Source: Opitutaceae bacterium
GTDB lineage: Bacteria > Verrucomicrobiota > Verrucomicrobiia > Opitutales > Opitutaceae
DNA: 64,000 bases
Assembly: GCA_041395105.1 (NCBI GenBank)
Contig: JAWLBB010000001.1
Location: 1,178,001 to 1,242,000, forward strand
Reading direction: 5' to 3'
Made by a program: the position numbers and the translations under genes
Part shown: positions 25,661 through 33,995 of the stretch, piece after piece
Position numbering within the stretch: the stretch's first letter is position 1
How the letters are laid out: every line of letters begins with the position of its first letter
The notes under the pieces: model-generated
What the model saw: the letters and a program-made list of their open reading frames with translations, nothing else
Databases searched by the model: none
Told to the model about the DNA's origin: nothing

Positions 25661-27190
25661 ATGAAAAACAGGATGATGGTTACGTGCTTGGGTCTCGCCC
25701 TTTTGGGAACGGGACTGCTTGCTCAAACGCCGGAACCGGATACCTCGGCCTCCTCGCCTCAGGCGAAGGTTGCTGAAGCTCCGGCTGCCGTTCAAACGGG
25801 CTCCGAGGCAGGATCGGCCTCCAAGAGCGTAAAGGTCGCCTTCCCCGGCGCCGCCACACAACAGGCAATCGTGACTCAGAAGAGCCAGGAAACGCTCTCG
25901 GTGGATTTCCCCGATGAGGAAATCCGGGTGATCCTGCGCAATATCGCGGATCTCTTCGAACTCAATCTGGTCGTCCCGGACACCCTGCAGGGCCGTTCGT
26001 CGCTCAAGCTGCGCGAGGTGACCTGGAAGCAGATCTTCGATGTCATCCTCTCCCCGGTAGGGTTCACCTACGTGGAGGACGGGAACATCATCCAGATCGT
26101 TTCCCAGGAGTCGCTCCAGGTGGAGCCGCCGGTCACGGAAATTTTCATTCTGAGCTATGCCCGTGCCTCCGAGGTCGGCCCGACCGTCACCTCGATGATC
26201 GACCCGGCTTCCGGTGGTCGCATCCAGATTGACAATCGCAGCAATGCCCTCGTCATCACGGAGCGCCCCTCCCAGATGAGCCGGATCCGTCCGGTCATTG
26301 ACACGCTCGACAAGGCGACCGACCAGGTCATGATCGAGACCAAGTTCGTCGAGGTCTCCGACAAGGACCTGAAGAACCTCGGTGTCAACTGGGCGTCGCT
26401 CGATGCCTACCAGGTCGGGGTCGAGGGTGGTCTCGGCGATGACGGATTCCATTCCTTCGACCGCCAGAACGTCAACGATGTGGTCACCAAGACCAGCCTC
26501 TTTTCGTCGGTCTTCTCGGCGGACAAGTTCTCGGTCATCCTGAGCGCCCTGGAAAACAATCAGAATGCCACCCTCGTCTCCAACCCGACGGTGGTGACGA
26601 TGAACAACACGGAGGCCTTCATATCGATCGGCGAACAGTATCCGATCCCCAATTACACCTATAATCAGGAGCGCGGAACCTTTGAGGTCAGCGGTTTTGA
26701 ATACAAGGACATCGGCATCCTCATGCGGGTGACGCCGCAGGTGAACAACGAGGGCCTGATCAATCTGAAGATCGATCCGGAAGTCAGCAGCACGAACGGC
26801 AGCACCAGCTTCGGCGGCGCCGGTGGTGCGGAAATCCCGATCATCGCGGTCCGCAAGACGACGACCAATGTCGCCCTCAAGGACGGCTACACCATGGGTC
26901 TGGGCGGCCTGATTGAGAGCCTGTCCCAGGACAAGGAATCCAAGGTGCCCGTCCTCGGGGACATCCCCGGCCTCGGTCGCCTCTTCCGCTCGGACACCAA
27001 GGACAATTCGTCCCGCAACCTGGTCATCTTCATCACGGCGCGGATTCTGCCGCCCGAAGGCTCGACCTATAAGGATGTCTTTGATCCCCGTCAGATCCGT
27101 GACATGGGGCTCACTCCGGAAGATATCCCCGGCTACAAGAGCAACGTTGATCCCTTCGCCCAGGCTTCGGTCACGAGCGGAGGAAAGTAG
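25661..27190 (+). CDS. pilQ: Type IV pilus/type II secretion secretin
   Basis: A 509-residue outer-membrane secretin. Signal peptide MKNRMMVTCLGLALLGTG; a low-complexity Pro/Ala/Ser linker to about residue 75; an STN-like/N domain (VDFPDEEIRVILRNIADLFE); a secretin N1 domain (FILSYARASEVGPTV, NALVITERPSQMSRI); and the C-terminal secretin barrel with the signature VPVLGDIPGLGRLFR and NLVIFITARIL. No AMIN domains are visible and it is shorter than proteobacterial PilQ. As last gene of the cluster, it forms the pore for the pilus. A hairpin terminator follows. Confidence 0.92.
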   Translation: MKNRMMVTCLGLALLGTGLLAQTPEPDTSASSPQAKVAEAPAAVQTGSEAGSASKSVKVAFPGAATQQAIVTQKSQETLSVDFPDEEIRVILRNIADLFELNLVVPDTLQGRSSLKLREVTWKQIFDVILSPVGFTYVEDGNIIQIVSQESLQVEPPVTEIFILSYARASEVGPTVTSMIDPASGGRIQIDNRSNALVITERPSQMSRIRPVIDTLDKATDQVMIETKFVEVSDKDLKNLGVNWASLDAYQVGVEGGLGDDGFHSFDRQNVNDVVTKTSLFSSVFSADKFSVILSALENNQNATLVSNPTVVTMNNTEAFISIGEQYPIPNYTYNQERGTFEVSGFEYKDIGILMRVTPQVNNEGLINLKIDPEVSSTNGSTSFGGAGGAEIPIIAVRKTTTNVALKDGYTMGLGGLIESLSQDKESKVPVLGDIPGLGRLFRSDTKDNSSRNLVIFITARILPPEGSTYKDVFDPRQIRDMGLTPEDIPGYKSNVDPFAQASVTSGGK

Positions 27191-27233
27191 GCGACCGGGT
27201 CTGCCAGGTTTTTTCTGGTGATCCTTCAATATC

Positions 27234-27277
27234 GGCCATGGCTTGCGCCCGGGAGGGCGGGGCCATGGCCTCTTTGT
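27234..27277. terminator. Hairpin terminator between convergent pilQ and yjbQ-like genes
   Basis: Outer arms ggccatggc (27234-27242) and gccatggcc (27262-27270) pair perfectly; an inner stem cgccc/gggcg continues the helix. The plus side is followed by tctttgtttc. Location between two gene ends suits a terminator for pilQ. Confidence 0.65.
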
Positions 27278-27299
27278 TTCTGGACGGTTTTCCGGTCGG

Positions 27300-27719
27300 T
27301 CACTCGCCCTGCAGCGAGATGATCAGACTGCGTTGGTGGGGACTCCTGCGGTGTTCCCAGAGAAAAACGCCCTGCCAGGTTCCCAGGAGAAGCCGGCCGG
27401 CGGAGAAAGGGATGATTTCCGCGGTCCGGGTCAGCGCCATCCGGATATGGGAGGGCATGTCATCGGGCCCTTCGGCGGTGTGGGTGTAGGCCGGATCGTT
27501 TTCCGGGACGAGCCGTTCGAGAAAGGCCTCCAGGTCGCGCCGGGCCGATGGGTCGGCGTTCTCCATGATGACCAGACTGCAGCTGGTGTGGCGGCAGAAG
27601 ACGGTGGCGATGCCCTCCTTGAGACCGGATTGGCGGAGGATTGAGACGATGTCGCCGGTGATTTCCCGGGTTCCACATCCGCGGGTGGCGATGGTGATTT
27701 CGTGGGTCTGGACGGGCAT
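27300..27719 (-). CDS. YjbQ/UPF0047 family protein
   Basis: A 139-residue protein of the YjbQ family. Typical motifs: VFCRHTSCSLVIMENADPS, HTAEGPDDMPSHIR and GTWQGVFLWEHR. Members bind metal and show weak thiamine-phosphate synthase activity, but their true role is unsettled. The family length (about 135-140) matches. It is a separate gene that runs convergently with pilQ and is followed by a 126-nt gap from the start of the protease-like operon's last gene. Confidence 0.92.
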   Translation of the reverse strand: MPVQTHEITIATRGCGTREITGDIVSILRQSGLKEGIATVFCRHTSCSLVIMENADPSARRDLEAFLERLVPENDPAYTHTAEGPDDMPSHIRMALTRTAEIIPFSAGRLLLGTWQGVFLWEHRRSPHQRSLIISLQGE

Positions 27720-27845
27720 TTCGGATGGCTGCGATGCAAGGCGGAGTCTCCGACGGTCAGGGGCTGTCTTCGGTCCGATGACACACCTGGAGGGAGGTCC
27801 CCGGGGAAACCGTAGGAGTGACGAGCGGATTCTTTCCCCGCGGGT

Positions 27846-28922
27846 TCAGTCGCGCGGGGAGGAGGCGGCGGCGTCCGGAGTCGCCGGATTGGTGGTTGTC
27901 GAGGGGCGGGAGATCTCGGACAGCGGTTCGATCGGCAGGGCGAACCCGAGCGTCTTGTCCTCCCGATTGATCTCGAGTCGGAGGAACGATCCGATTTCGG
28001 AGAAGAAGATGGCATCGCGCAGCATGCTGAGCGATGTGAGCGGCTCTTCGTTGATGGAGCGCAGGACATCACCTTCCTTGAGCCCGGCCTTACCGGCCGA
28101 ACTCTCCGGGTTCACCTGGGAAACGTAGATCTCCTTGGCCACATTGAGACGGTCCGGTCTTTCGGAGAACTCAATGGGAAGGGCCCCGTAACGCACTGTC
28201 CCCGCGGTCTTGAGTTGCTCGTGGAGTCGGACCAGGGCGCGGGTTGGAACGACGTAGGAGGACCGCACCTCCGGGACGGAAGCGACGGAAATTCCCACGA
28301 GTTGCCCTTCAAGGTTGAGAATGGGAGAGCCGCCCTCGGCCGGCCCCCCGGGAATGCCCACCCGCAAATAGGTGAATGGGAAGACGAAGTTGGAGAAGGA
28401 ACTCTCGGAGCCGGTGACCAGGCCGATCGAAGGGGTTGGGTTGAAGTCCAGGGGGCTGGTGATGGCCATGACGAGTGAGCCGATCTCCGGAGACTCAGTT
28501 GTGGTCTCGAGAGGGATATGGGAGAAGGATCTCGGCAGTTTGAGAACCTGGAGGAGCCCCACATTGGTCCTGGGATCATTGCCGATGGACTCCGCCAGGT
28601 AGGAGAGCCCGTTCTTCTCAACCCAGATCCGGTTTGCCTGGGTGGTCGCGGTTGAATTGGTCAGAACCAGACCTTCGGGGCTGACGAAGAAACCGGAAAA
28701 GACCAGAAGCGAGATACGTGGTTTGCCGTTCTCATCGAGATCCTCGGTCGCGACTTTGACCCTGACGATAGCATTGGAATGCTCCTGATAGAGCTCGGTC
28801 AGGCGGACCTGAAGGTCAAGGACGTCGCCGGATGGGGCGGCCTCAAGCAGTCCGGCGGCACACGCGGCACTGGCCGCTGCCGTCAAAATCGTCCACCGGC
28901 GCCATGCCGATCTCTCCGCCAT
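27846..28922 (-). CDS. HtrA/DegS-like PDZ protein lacking the catalytic triad
   Basis: A 358-residue exported protein: signal peptide (about residues 1-28), a trypsin-like double barrel (40-235) and a C-terminal PDZ domain (about 250-335, with AGKAGLKEGDVLRSINEEPL). The scaffold follows HtrA, but the catalytic places are changed. TNNHVV is TNSTAT (His lost), DP-x-x-D-x-A-L-L is DPRTNVGLL (Asp to Asn) and GNSGGP is AEGGSP (Ser to Gly). It should not be a serine protease. It is the last gene of an operon with a sigma factor and a membrane anti-sigma-like protein, so it may act as a sensor or scaffold. Confidence 0.8.
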   Translation of the reverse strand: MAERSAWRRWTILTAAASAACAAGLLEAAPSGDVLDLQVRLTELYQEHSNAIVRVKVATEDLDENGKPRISLLVFSGFFVSPEGLVLTNSTATTQANRIWVEKNGLSYLAESIGNDPRTNVGLLQVLKLPRSFSHIPLETTTESPEIGSLVMAITSPLDFNPTPSIGLVTGSESSFSNFVFPFTYLRVGIPGGPAEGGSPILNLEGQLVGISVASVPEVRSSYVVPTRALVRLHEQLKTAGTVRYGALPIEFSERPDRLNVAKEIYVSQVNPESSAGKAGLKEGDVLRSINEEPLTSLSMLRDAIFFSEIGSFLRLEINREDKTLGFALPIEPLSEISRPSTTTNPATPDAAASSPRD

Positions 28923-28931
28923 TCGGAGATC

Positions 28932-29555
28932 CTAGAACTGGACCACACCCCCGGTCCCGGAGGAGTGGAATGCGTTCCGGGTGGTGGAGAGGGCGTTGAC
29001 CACGTAGGTTCCCTCCGGAGCGTCGGCTGCGAACAATGTCTTGGGACTGGAAAGCGTCACATATCGTGCGGGCTGGTCGTTCTTGGCCATCACATCCATC
29101 GCGTATCGAGCTTCGGCACGGATGGGCGCGGGCTGGATCTCCGGCTCTGTGGTCCGGTAGGATGCGAGCTGGACGACCAGTTCCGGCAGGCTGGCGACAG
29201 CGGCGGTCTCGGCTTCCGCTGCGACCGGGCGCACGCGCACGGTCTCGTAGCGCCCGTTGGTGGTGTCGGCAAGCGGGGCCTGAGCCACGAAGCCGGGGCC
29301 ACCGACGACGAAGTAGCCGGCGGCAACGGCGGCGGCGGCGGCGGTCAGCGGAGCGGACCGCCGGGCCAGTCGAACCAACAAACGACTTGCCCTCAGGTAC
29401 CAGGGTTGGGCCTGGACGAGGGCGGAAAGCTGCTTCTGATGAAGCTCTCGCTCGAAGCGGTCCCAAAATTCACGCTCGGGACGCTCGTCCCGCTTCACAT
29501 GAAGGAGCTTCTCGAGGGTTATCTGCTGAGATTTTGAATCTTTGCCTTCAACCAT
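28932..29555 (-). CDS. Membrane anti-sigma-like protein
   Basis: A 207-residue bitopic protein directly downstream of a sigma-factor gene (5 nt spacer). The N-terminal 60 residues are charged and helical (REFWDRFERELHQKQLSALV). One membrane segment lies at about 68-90 (Ala-rich, ending VAAGYFVVGGP). The remaining 115 residues would be outside the cytoplasm. This layout fits an anti-sigma factor that holds the sigma at the membrane, although no zinc-finger ZAS motif (H-x-x-x-C-x-x-C) is present. Function is inferred from position and topology. Confidence 0.6.
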   Translation of the reverse strand: MVEGKDSKSQQITLEKLLHVKRDERPEREFWDRFERELHQKQLSALVQAQPWYLRASRLLVRLARRSAPLTAAAAAVAAGYFVVGGPGFVAQAPLADTTNGRYETVRVRPVAAEAETAAVASLPELVVQLASYRTTEPEIQPAPIRAEARYAMDVMAKNDQPARYVTLSSPKTLFAADAPEGTYVVNALSTTRNAFHSSGTGGVVQF

Positions 29556-29560
29556 AACCG

Positions 29561-30190
29561 CTATTTCAGATAATCCTGCAGTTGGGACTGTAATTCCTGT
29601 TTGGCATAGTGCAGCCGGGACCGGACCGTCCCCTCGGAACAGCCCATGACCTCGGCGATTTCCTTGTGGCTGAGTTGATCGATTTCAAACAAAGTAACGA
29701 CGGTCCTATGCTTGAAAGACAAACGCTGCAGTGCTTCGTTCAATTTTTCCTGCAGTTCCCTGCGCAAAGTATCGCGATCGGAGTGACTTTTTGACACTAA
29801 TGCGTCGATGACTTCGGCGCTTTCGCCGTCTTCCTGAATCTTCTCGAAGCTGAGAAAACGGCGTAACTTGTTCTTCCTGAGGAAAGTAAGTGTGGTGTTG
29901 ACCGCGATCCGGTAAAGCCAGGTGAAAAAGCTGGAGTTGGCTTTAAACCGGTTGATCGACTGGAAAGCCTTGATGAAGGTATCCTGGGTCAGATCGGAGG
30001 AATCCTCACGATTTCCGGTGAGATTGTAGATGACGGAAAAGATGCGTTCCCGATATTTCAGAATGAGGGAATCAAACGCGGCGACATCGCCACCCTGCAC
30101 CCGGAGAACGATGGAAAGATCGCTGCTCGCCTCCTGCGCCCGCTCCGGGGAGACGTTGATCGTGCGATCGAGTGTTTTCGCGATGCTCAT
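29561..30190 (-). CDS. ECF sigma factor (RpoE-like)
   Basis: A 209-residue extracytoplasmic-function sigma factor. Region 2 reads FDSLILKYRERIFSVIYNLT and SSDLTQDTFIKAFQSINRFK, then SSFFTWLYRIAVN. Region 4 has LSFKHRTVVTLFEIDQLSHK and AEVMGCSEGTVRSRLHYAKQ. There is no region 1 or 3. It heads an operon with an anti-sigma-like and an HtrA-like protein, the arrangement seen for RpoE-type envelope stress control. The leader upstream is AT-richer than its surroundings. Confidence 0.93.
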   Translation of the reverse strand: MSIAKTLDRTINVSPERAQEASSDLSIVLRVQGGDVAAFDSLILKYRERIFSVIYNLTGNREDSSDLTQDTFIKAFQSINRFKANSSFFTWLYRIAVNTTLTFLRKNKLRRFLSFEKIQEDGESAEVIDALVSKSHSDRDTLRRELQEKLNEALQRLSFKHRTVVTLFEIDQLSHKEIAEVMGCSEGTVRSRLHYAKQELQSQLQDYLK

Positions 30191-30254
30191 CGTTCGGGGG
30201 TTCAGATTATTCTACTGATCGGCTCAAGCAATAGCAAATGCAGCAACCCCCGGC

Positions 30255-31283
30255 CTATTCGGAGCGCAATGAGTCCAGTTGAACCCGGAGAATACCCGAA
30301 AAGCGAAGGAGCTCTCTTGCGGCGGGAAGGCGTTTGAACGGCTGGAGGAGGACTTCGGCCGCATGAATTTCGTTGCGGATGGTATGGCTCACCTCCTCAA
30401 AGACACCGAGTTCATCCATTTGTGCGACGCGTCTTCCAAAATGGCTGTTCTCGTTTCCCCTCAATTCCTTGAGCAGTGTTTGGGCATCCGATTGATCGAG
30501 CCGATCGAGAAGAACCAGGAGGGGAAGAGTACATTTGCCCTGGGCGAAATCAGTTCCGAGAGTCTTCCCGATGCGGGTTTCCGTCCCGAAGAAGTCAGCG
30601 AGGTCGTCATAAACCTGGTAGGCGACGCCCAGATGACGTCCGAAGCATCCGGCGGCCTCGGCAAAGCCGGGGGAGGAGTGGGCAAGGGTGGCGCCGAGGT
30701 GACAGGACAGGTGGAATAGCTCCGCGGTCTTGAGGTCAATGACGCGGTGATAGGCCTCGAGCGTCGGGCGGCCGTGCCGCTGTTCGAGCGTCTGCATGAT
30801 CTCGCCCGCACAAACCTTCCGGGTCGAAAGAGAGACCTGGCGGCAGACCATCGTGGTCGGAAAGCCGGTTGCCATCTGGACGGCATGCGCGAAGAGGGCG
30901 TCTCCCAGCAGGACGGAGGTATGGGGGCCGAAACGCTTGGCTGCGGTTGAGCGGTTGCGGCGCAGGCTTGCTTCGTCCATGATATCGTCGTGGACGAGTG
31001 TGGCGAGGTGGACCATCTCGATGACGGCCGCCAGCTGGATCAAATCGGGGAAGGCCTCATCCGGGCACTGCCATCCGGCGAGGAACACAAGGGCCGGCCG
31101 GATCCGCTTGCCGCCGCTTTGCAGGCAGTAACTGACCAGTTCACGGATCTCCGGCTCAAATTGGGACACTTGTCCGGCCATGAAACGGTCAAGCCCGGAG
31201 AAATGAGGCTCAAGATTGGCGAAGAGAGCACTCAGGTCTTCGGGTCGGACTGTCGTTTGACTTGCCTTGTCACTGGCGAGCAT
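30255..31283 (-). CDS. Polyprenyl diphosphate synthase
   Basis: A 342-residue trans-isoprenyl diphosphate synthase. The first aspartate-rich motif is LVHDDIMDEASLRRN; the second reads YQVYDDLADFFG, followed by GKTLGTDFAQGKCTLPLL. The signature GGKRIRPALVFLAG at about residue 58 binds the allylic diphosphate. Length and motifs suit a long-chain (C35-C50) synthase for quinone side chains, but chain length cannot be fixed by eye. The second motif has Ala where DDILD is common. It stands alone upstream of the sigma operon on the same strand. Confidence 0.92.
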   Translation of the reverse strand: MLASDKASQTTVRPEDLSALFANLEPHFSGLDRFMAGQVSQFEPEIRELVSYCLQSGGKRIRPALVFLAGWQCPDEAFPDLIQLAAVIEMVHLATLVHDDIMDEASLRRNRSTAAKRFGPHTSVLLGDALFAHAVQMATGFPTTMVCRQVSLSTRKVCAGEIMQTLEQRHGRPTLEAYHRVIDLKTAELFHLSCHLGATLAHSSPGFAEAAGCFGRHLGVAYQVYDDLADFFGTETRIGKTLGTDFAQGKCTLPLLVLLDRLDQSDAQTLLKELRGNENSHFGRRVAQMDELGVFEEVSHTIRNEIHAAEVLLQPFKRLPAARELLRFSGILRVQLDSLRSE

Positions 31284-31495
31284 GATGGTGGACGGATTTA
31301 TACGCGTCTCGGAGGATTTTGCGACACATTAGGAGATCTTCATTGATGGAAGCATGGCAACCCTAAGTAGAAAAGCCCGGTCGGCAAGGCGGTTATATCG
31401 GCGGTCGACCCCATCGCCGATTCCGGCGGCGCACCCGGTCGACGGGTTCGGATCGGTCATCCGACGGGTCCTGTGTTCGAGCGGTCCTTTCACCG

Positions 31496-32110
31496 ATGGC
31501 TCCTGAGAATCCATTGCTTCTTGTCGGGTTGTGCCTGCTGGTGCTCTGGCTGGGGCGCCTCTGGGTGGAGGATTGGCGACTTGCCTGTGCCGGTCGGCCC
31601 AATCCGAAACCTTTCCCCGGGGCGACGCCGGTTGCCTGGCCGGTGGTGGCGGTGGCGGTGCTGGGTGCCTTCATTCTCCTCGCGGTGGAGACCTGGGGCG
31701 AAGTGGCTCTCGGGGTGGCGGGTGAGCAGTCGACGGTCACCTGGCTCTTCGGGCTCTACACCCTGGCGGCCGCATTCGGTGAGGAATTGGTCTTTCGGGG
31801 ATATCTGGTGGTGACCCGTCGGGGTCGGGTGGCGCTTTGGGCGAGTATCGTCGGTTTCTCACTGGTCTTCGCCCTGCTTCATCCCTTCCTCTGGACATGG
31901 TCGGAGGATGGACTGGCGTTGCATCTGGATCGGAAGGGTTTCTTCAGTAGCGGGGTGGTTTTTGCGGGCTCGCTCTGGTTTTACGCGGTGCGCTTCCTCG
32001 GGTCGAACCCCGAGCGTTCGCTCATCCCCTCGATTGCGGCGCATCTGGCCAAGAACCTCGGGGTGCTTGTCATCAAGTTCCAGCAGGGTTTTGTGGACGG
32101 CTGGTGGTAG
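31496..32110 (+). CDS. CPBP-family intramembrane metalloprotease
   Basis: A 204-residue multi-pass membrane protein of the CAAX-protease/bacteriocin-processing (Abi) family. The three motifs are visible: GEELVFRGYL (E-E-x-x-x-R), FALLHPF (F-x-x-x-H) and AAHLAKNLG (H-x-x-x-N). About four to five membrane segments flank them. Family members cleave or modify membrane proteins; the substrate is unknown. It converges with kdsD, leaving 17 nt between stops. Confidence 0.87.
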   Translation: MAPENPLLLVGLCLLVLWLGRLWVEDWRLACAGRPNPKPFPGATPVAWPVVAVAVLGAFILLAVETWGEVALGVAGEQSTVTWLFGLYTLAAAFGEELVFRGYLVVTRRGRVALWASIVGFSLVFALLHPFLWTWSEDGLALHLDRKGFFSSGVVFAGSLWFYAVRFLGSNPERSLIPSIAAHLAKNLGVLVIKFQQGFVDGWW

Positions 32111-32127
32111 GACTGGAGATCCGGGCG

Positions 32128-33117
32128 TCAGATCAGACGCATCCGGGGAAGGTCCTGTCCGTCGATGAGACCAACCGGACGGTTTTCGCCGTCAACGACG
32201 ATGAGGTCGTCGATCGTCCTGACCTCAAAAACGCGGAGCGCATCGACCACGAGGCTGTCGTCGCGTACCGTAACCGGACTGCGGGTCATGTAATCCGAGA
32301 CCTTCCTGTTCAGGAAATCGCCCCCTTGGACGGCGCATCGCCGGAAATCACCGTCGGTGAAAACCCCGTTCAGGGTTCCGTCCACTTCCGAGGTGAGCGC
32401 GATGCAGCCGGCTTTGGCTTTGGTCATGCTGAGGATGGCATCCTGGACCGTCCGGTCATCGGGAAGGCGCGGAAAGCGGTCTCCAGTCAGCATGACATCG
32501 GTCACCCGGAGAATGAGATTGCGTCCGATATTGCCGGCGGGATGAAAACGGGCGAAATCATCCCGGGTCAACCCCCGGTCTTCGAGCAGGACCATGGCCA
32601 GGGCGTCTCCGATCGCCATGGCAGCCACCGTGCTGGCGGTGGGGGCGAGTGAGAGGGGGCAGGCCTCGCGCGGCACCACATAGGCGAGGACATGATCGCA
32701 GGCACCGGCCAGGGTGGATTCCGGATGCGAGGTGATCGCCACGCTGGCCAGCCCGAAGCGTTTGATCAGTGGAACGAGCCGGAGGAGTTCCTCTGATTCG
32801 CCGCTGTTGCTGAGGAGGAGGCAGATATCGCCCTCCTGACAGAGACCAAGGTCGCCGTGCAGGGCATTGACCGGGTCGAGGAAGCAGGAGGGTGCCCCGA
32901 TCGAGTTGAAGGTGCCGACGCATTTTCGTGCGATATGGGCGGATTTGCCGAGCCCGGAGAAGATCAGCTTGCGTCCGGCGTCCAGGACGTGGTTGAGGGC
33001 GCCGATGATCTCGGCGAAGTGATGATCAAGGGATCGCGCGGTTGCCTCAAGAGCGAGAGCTTCGGTCGTAATACAGTCCTTTCCGCGGCGGATGGCGGAT
33101 GCGGGATCGAGCGGCAT
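32128..33117 (-). CDS. kdsD: Arabinose-5-phosphate isomerase (KdsD/KpsF/GutQ)
   Basis: A 329-residue enzyme that converts D-ribulose 5-phosphate to D-arabinose 5-phosphate, the first step to Kdo. The SIS domain spans about 35-190 (FSGLGKSAHIARKCVGTFNS, PVNALHGDLG, LLSNSGESEELL). Two CBS domains follow (DVMLTGDRFPRL..., SDYMTRSPVTVRDDSLVVDA). I chose the ATG at 33117 because it starts just before the family N-terminus; an ATG at 33147 is also open. It implies a Gram-negative outer membrane with Kdo-containing lipopolysaccharide. Divergent from the LysM lipoprotein gene with an 81-bp gap. Confidence 0.93.
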   Translation of the reverse strand: MPLDPASAIRRGKDCITTEALALEATARSLDHHFAEIIGALNHVLDAGRKLIFSGLGKSAHIARKCVGTFNSIGAPSCFLDPVNALHGDLGLCQEGDICLLLSNSGESEELLRLVPLIKRFGLASVAITSHPESTLAGACDHVLAYVVPREACPLSLAPTASTVAAMAIGDALAMVLLEDRGLTRDDFARFHPAGNIGRNLILRVTDVMLTGDRFPRLPDDRTVQDAILSMTKAKAGCIALTSEVDGTLNGVFTDGDFRRCAVQGGDFLNRKVSDYMTRSPVTVRDDSLVVDALRVFEVRTIDDLIVVDGENRPVGLIDGQDLPRMRLI

Positions 33118-33198
33118 CCTGGCTTTTCTATCGGGATTCTTGCACATGGAAAGGAGTTTTCGTTGTCACCCGGCACGGGAAGCGCAAGGTTGGGGTCC

Positions 33199-33963
33199 AT
33201 GCGATTTGTTCGAGAGAGCCCCACGGCGTGGGTGTTTCTGGTAATGCTCCTGCTGCTGGCGGGATGTCGCGACCGCAGTGGATTGGAAATCACTTCTGAA
33301 ACGGATGAACCGCATTATCGCCGGGGAATCCAGATGTTGCGCTCGGGCCAGAACCAGGTGGCACTGGAGGCGTTCCTCAAGGTGATTGAGAAGCGAAACG
33401 GGGATGCGCCCGAGTCCCATCTGGAGGTCGGCCAGATCTACCTGAATCATATTCAAGACCCGATCGCCGCCATCTATCATTTTCGCAAGTACCTCGAATT
33501 GAGGCCGAACAGCCCGCAATCCCCGATGGTCCGGGAGTTGATCGACACCTCGAAGAAACAGTTTGCCCGTCAGCTTCCGGGCCAACCACTCGATGACTAT
33601 TACCAGCACGCCGATCTCCTGGACCTCGTCGAGAGGCTTCAACTCGAGAACAAGCAGATGAAGGCGCAACTGGCGGCCATTCAGGCGGAACCGTTGCCAT
33701 CGGCCGAGCCCCCGCGGACCACGACGGGCCCGGCCCTGCGATCCGGGACAACCCGTGCGGCCGAACCGGTCCGGGCGGCCCCGACAACTCCAACCCGCGC
33801 GGGCGGGACGCGTCACGTGGTGGCCCGGGGCGACACCCTCTATTCAATTTCCAAGCGTTATTATGGAAGTGGAAACCGCTGGCGTGAGATCTACACCGCA
33901 AACCGTTCGATCATGTCGTCAGAGACGGATCTCAAGGTGGGGTCGGAACTGATCATACCCTGA
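33199..33963 (+). CDS. LysM-domain lipoprotein with TPR-like region
   Basis: A 254-residue lipoprotein. The signal peptide ends in the lipobox LLAGC (Cys22). Residues 40-110 form a tetratricopeptide-like helical region (GQNQVALEAFLKVIEKRNGD, AIYHFRKYLELRPNSPQ). A coiled coil follows (LVERLQLENKQMKAQLAAIQ), then a Pro/Thr/Arg-rich linker, and a C-terminal LysM domain (RHVVARGDTLYSISKRYYGS). It would sit at the outer membrane and bind peptidoglycan. Its partners are unknown. I chose the ATG at 33199 because it gives the signal peptide. Confidence 0.85.
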   Translation: MRFVRESPTAWVFLVMLLLLAGCRDRSGLEITSETDEPHYRRGIQMLRSGQNQVALEAFLKVIEKRNGDAPESHLEVGQIYLNHIQDPIAAIYHFRKYLELRPNSPQSPMVRELIDTSKKQFARQLPGQPLDDYYQHADLLDLVERLQLENKQMKAQLAAIQAEPLPSAEPPRTTTGPALRSGTTRAAEPVRAAPTTPTRAGGTRHVVARGDTLYSISKRYYGSGNRWREIYTANRSIMSSETDLKVGSELIIP

Positions 33964-33995
33964 AGACGCAGCGGCCGGCTCCGGGAGATCCCCGT

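Noticed and set aside
25661..27190. Cluster as a phage secretin or complete type II secretion system
   Set aside because: Gene order pilM-N-O-P-Q-like is standard for pilus alignment complexes; no pseudopilins or ATPase genes are in view to support type II secretion.
25643..27229. 528-codon minus-strand open frame opposite pilQ
   Set aside because: Asp/Arg-rich shadow of the secretin, which has clear signatures on the plus strand.
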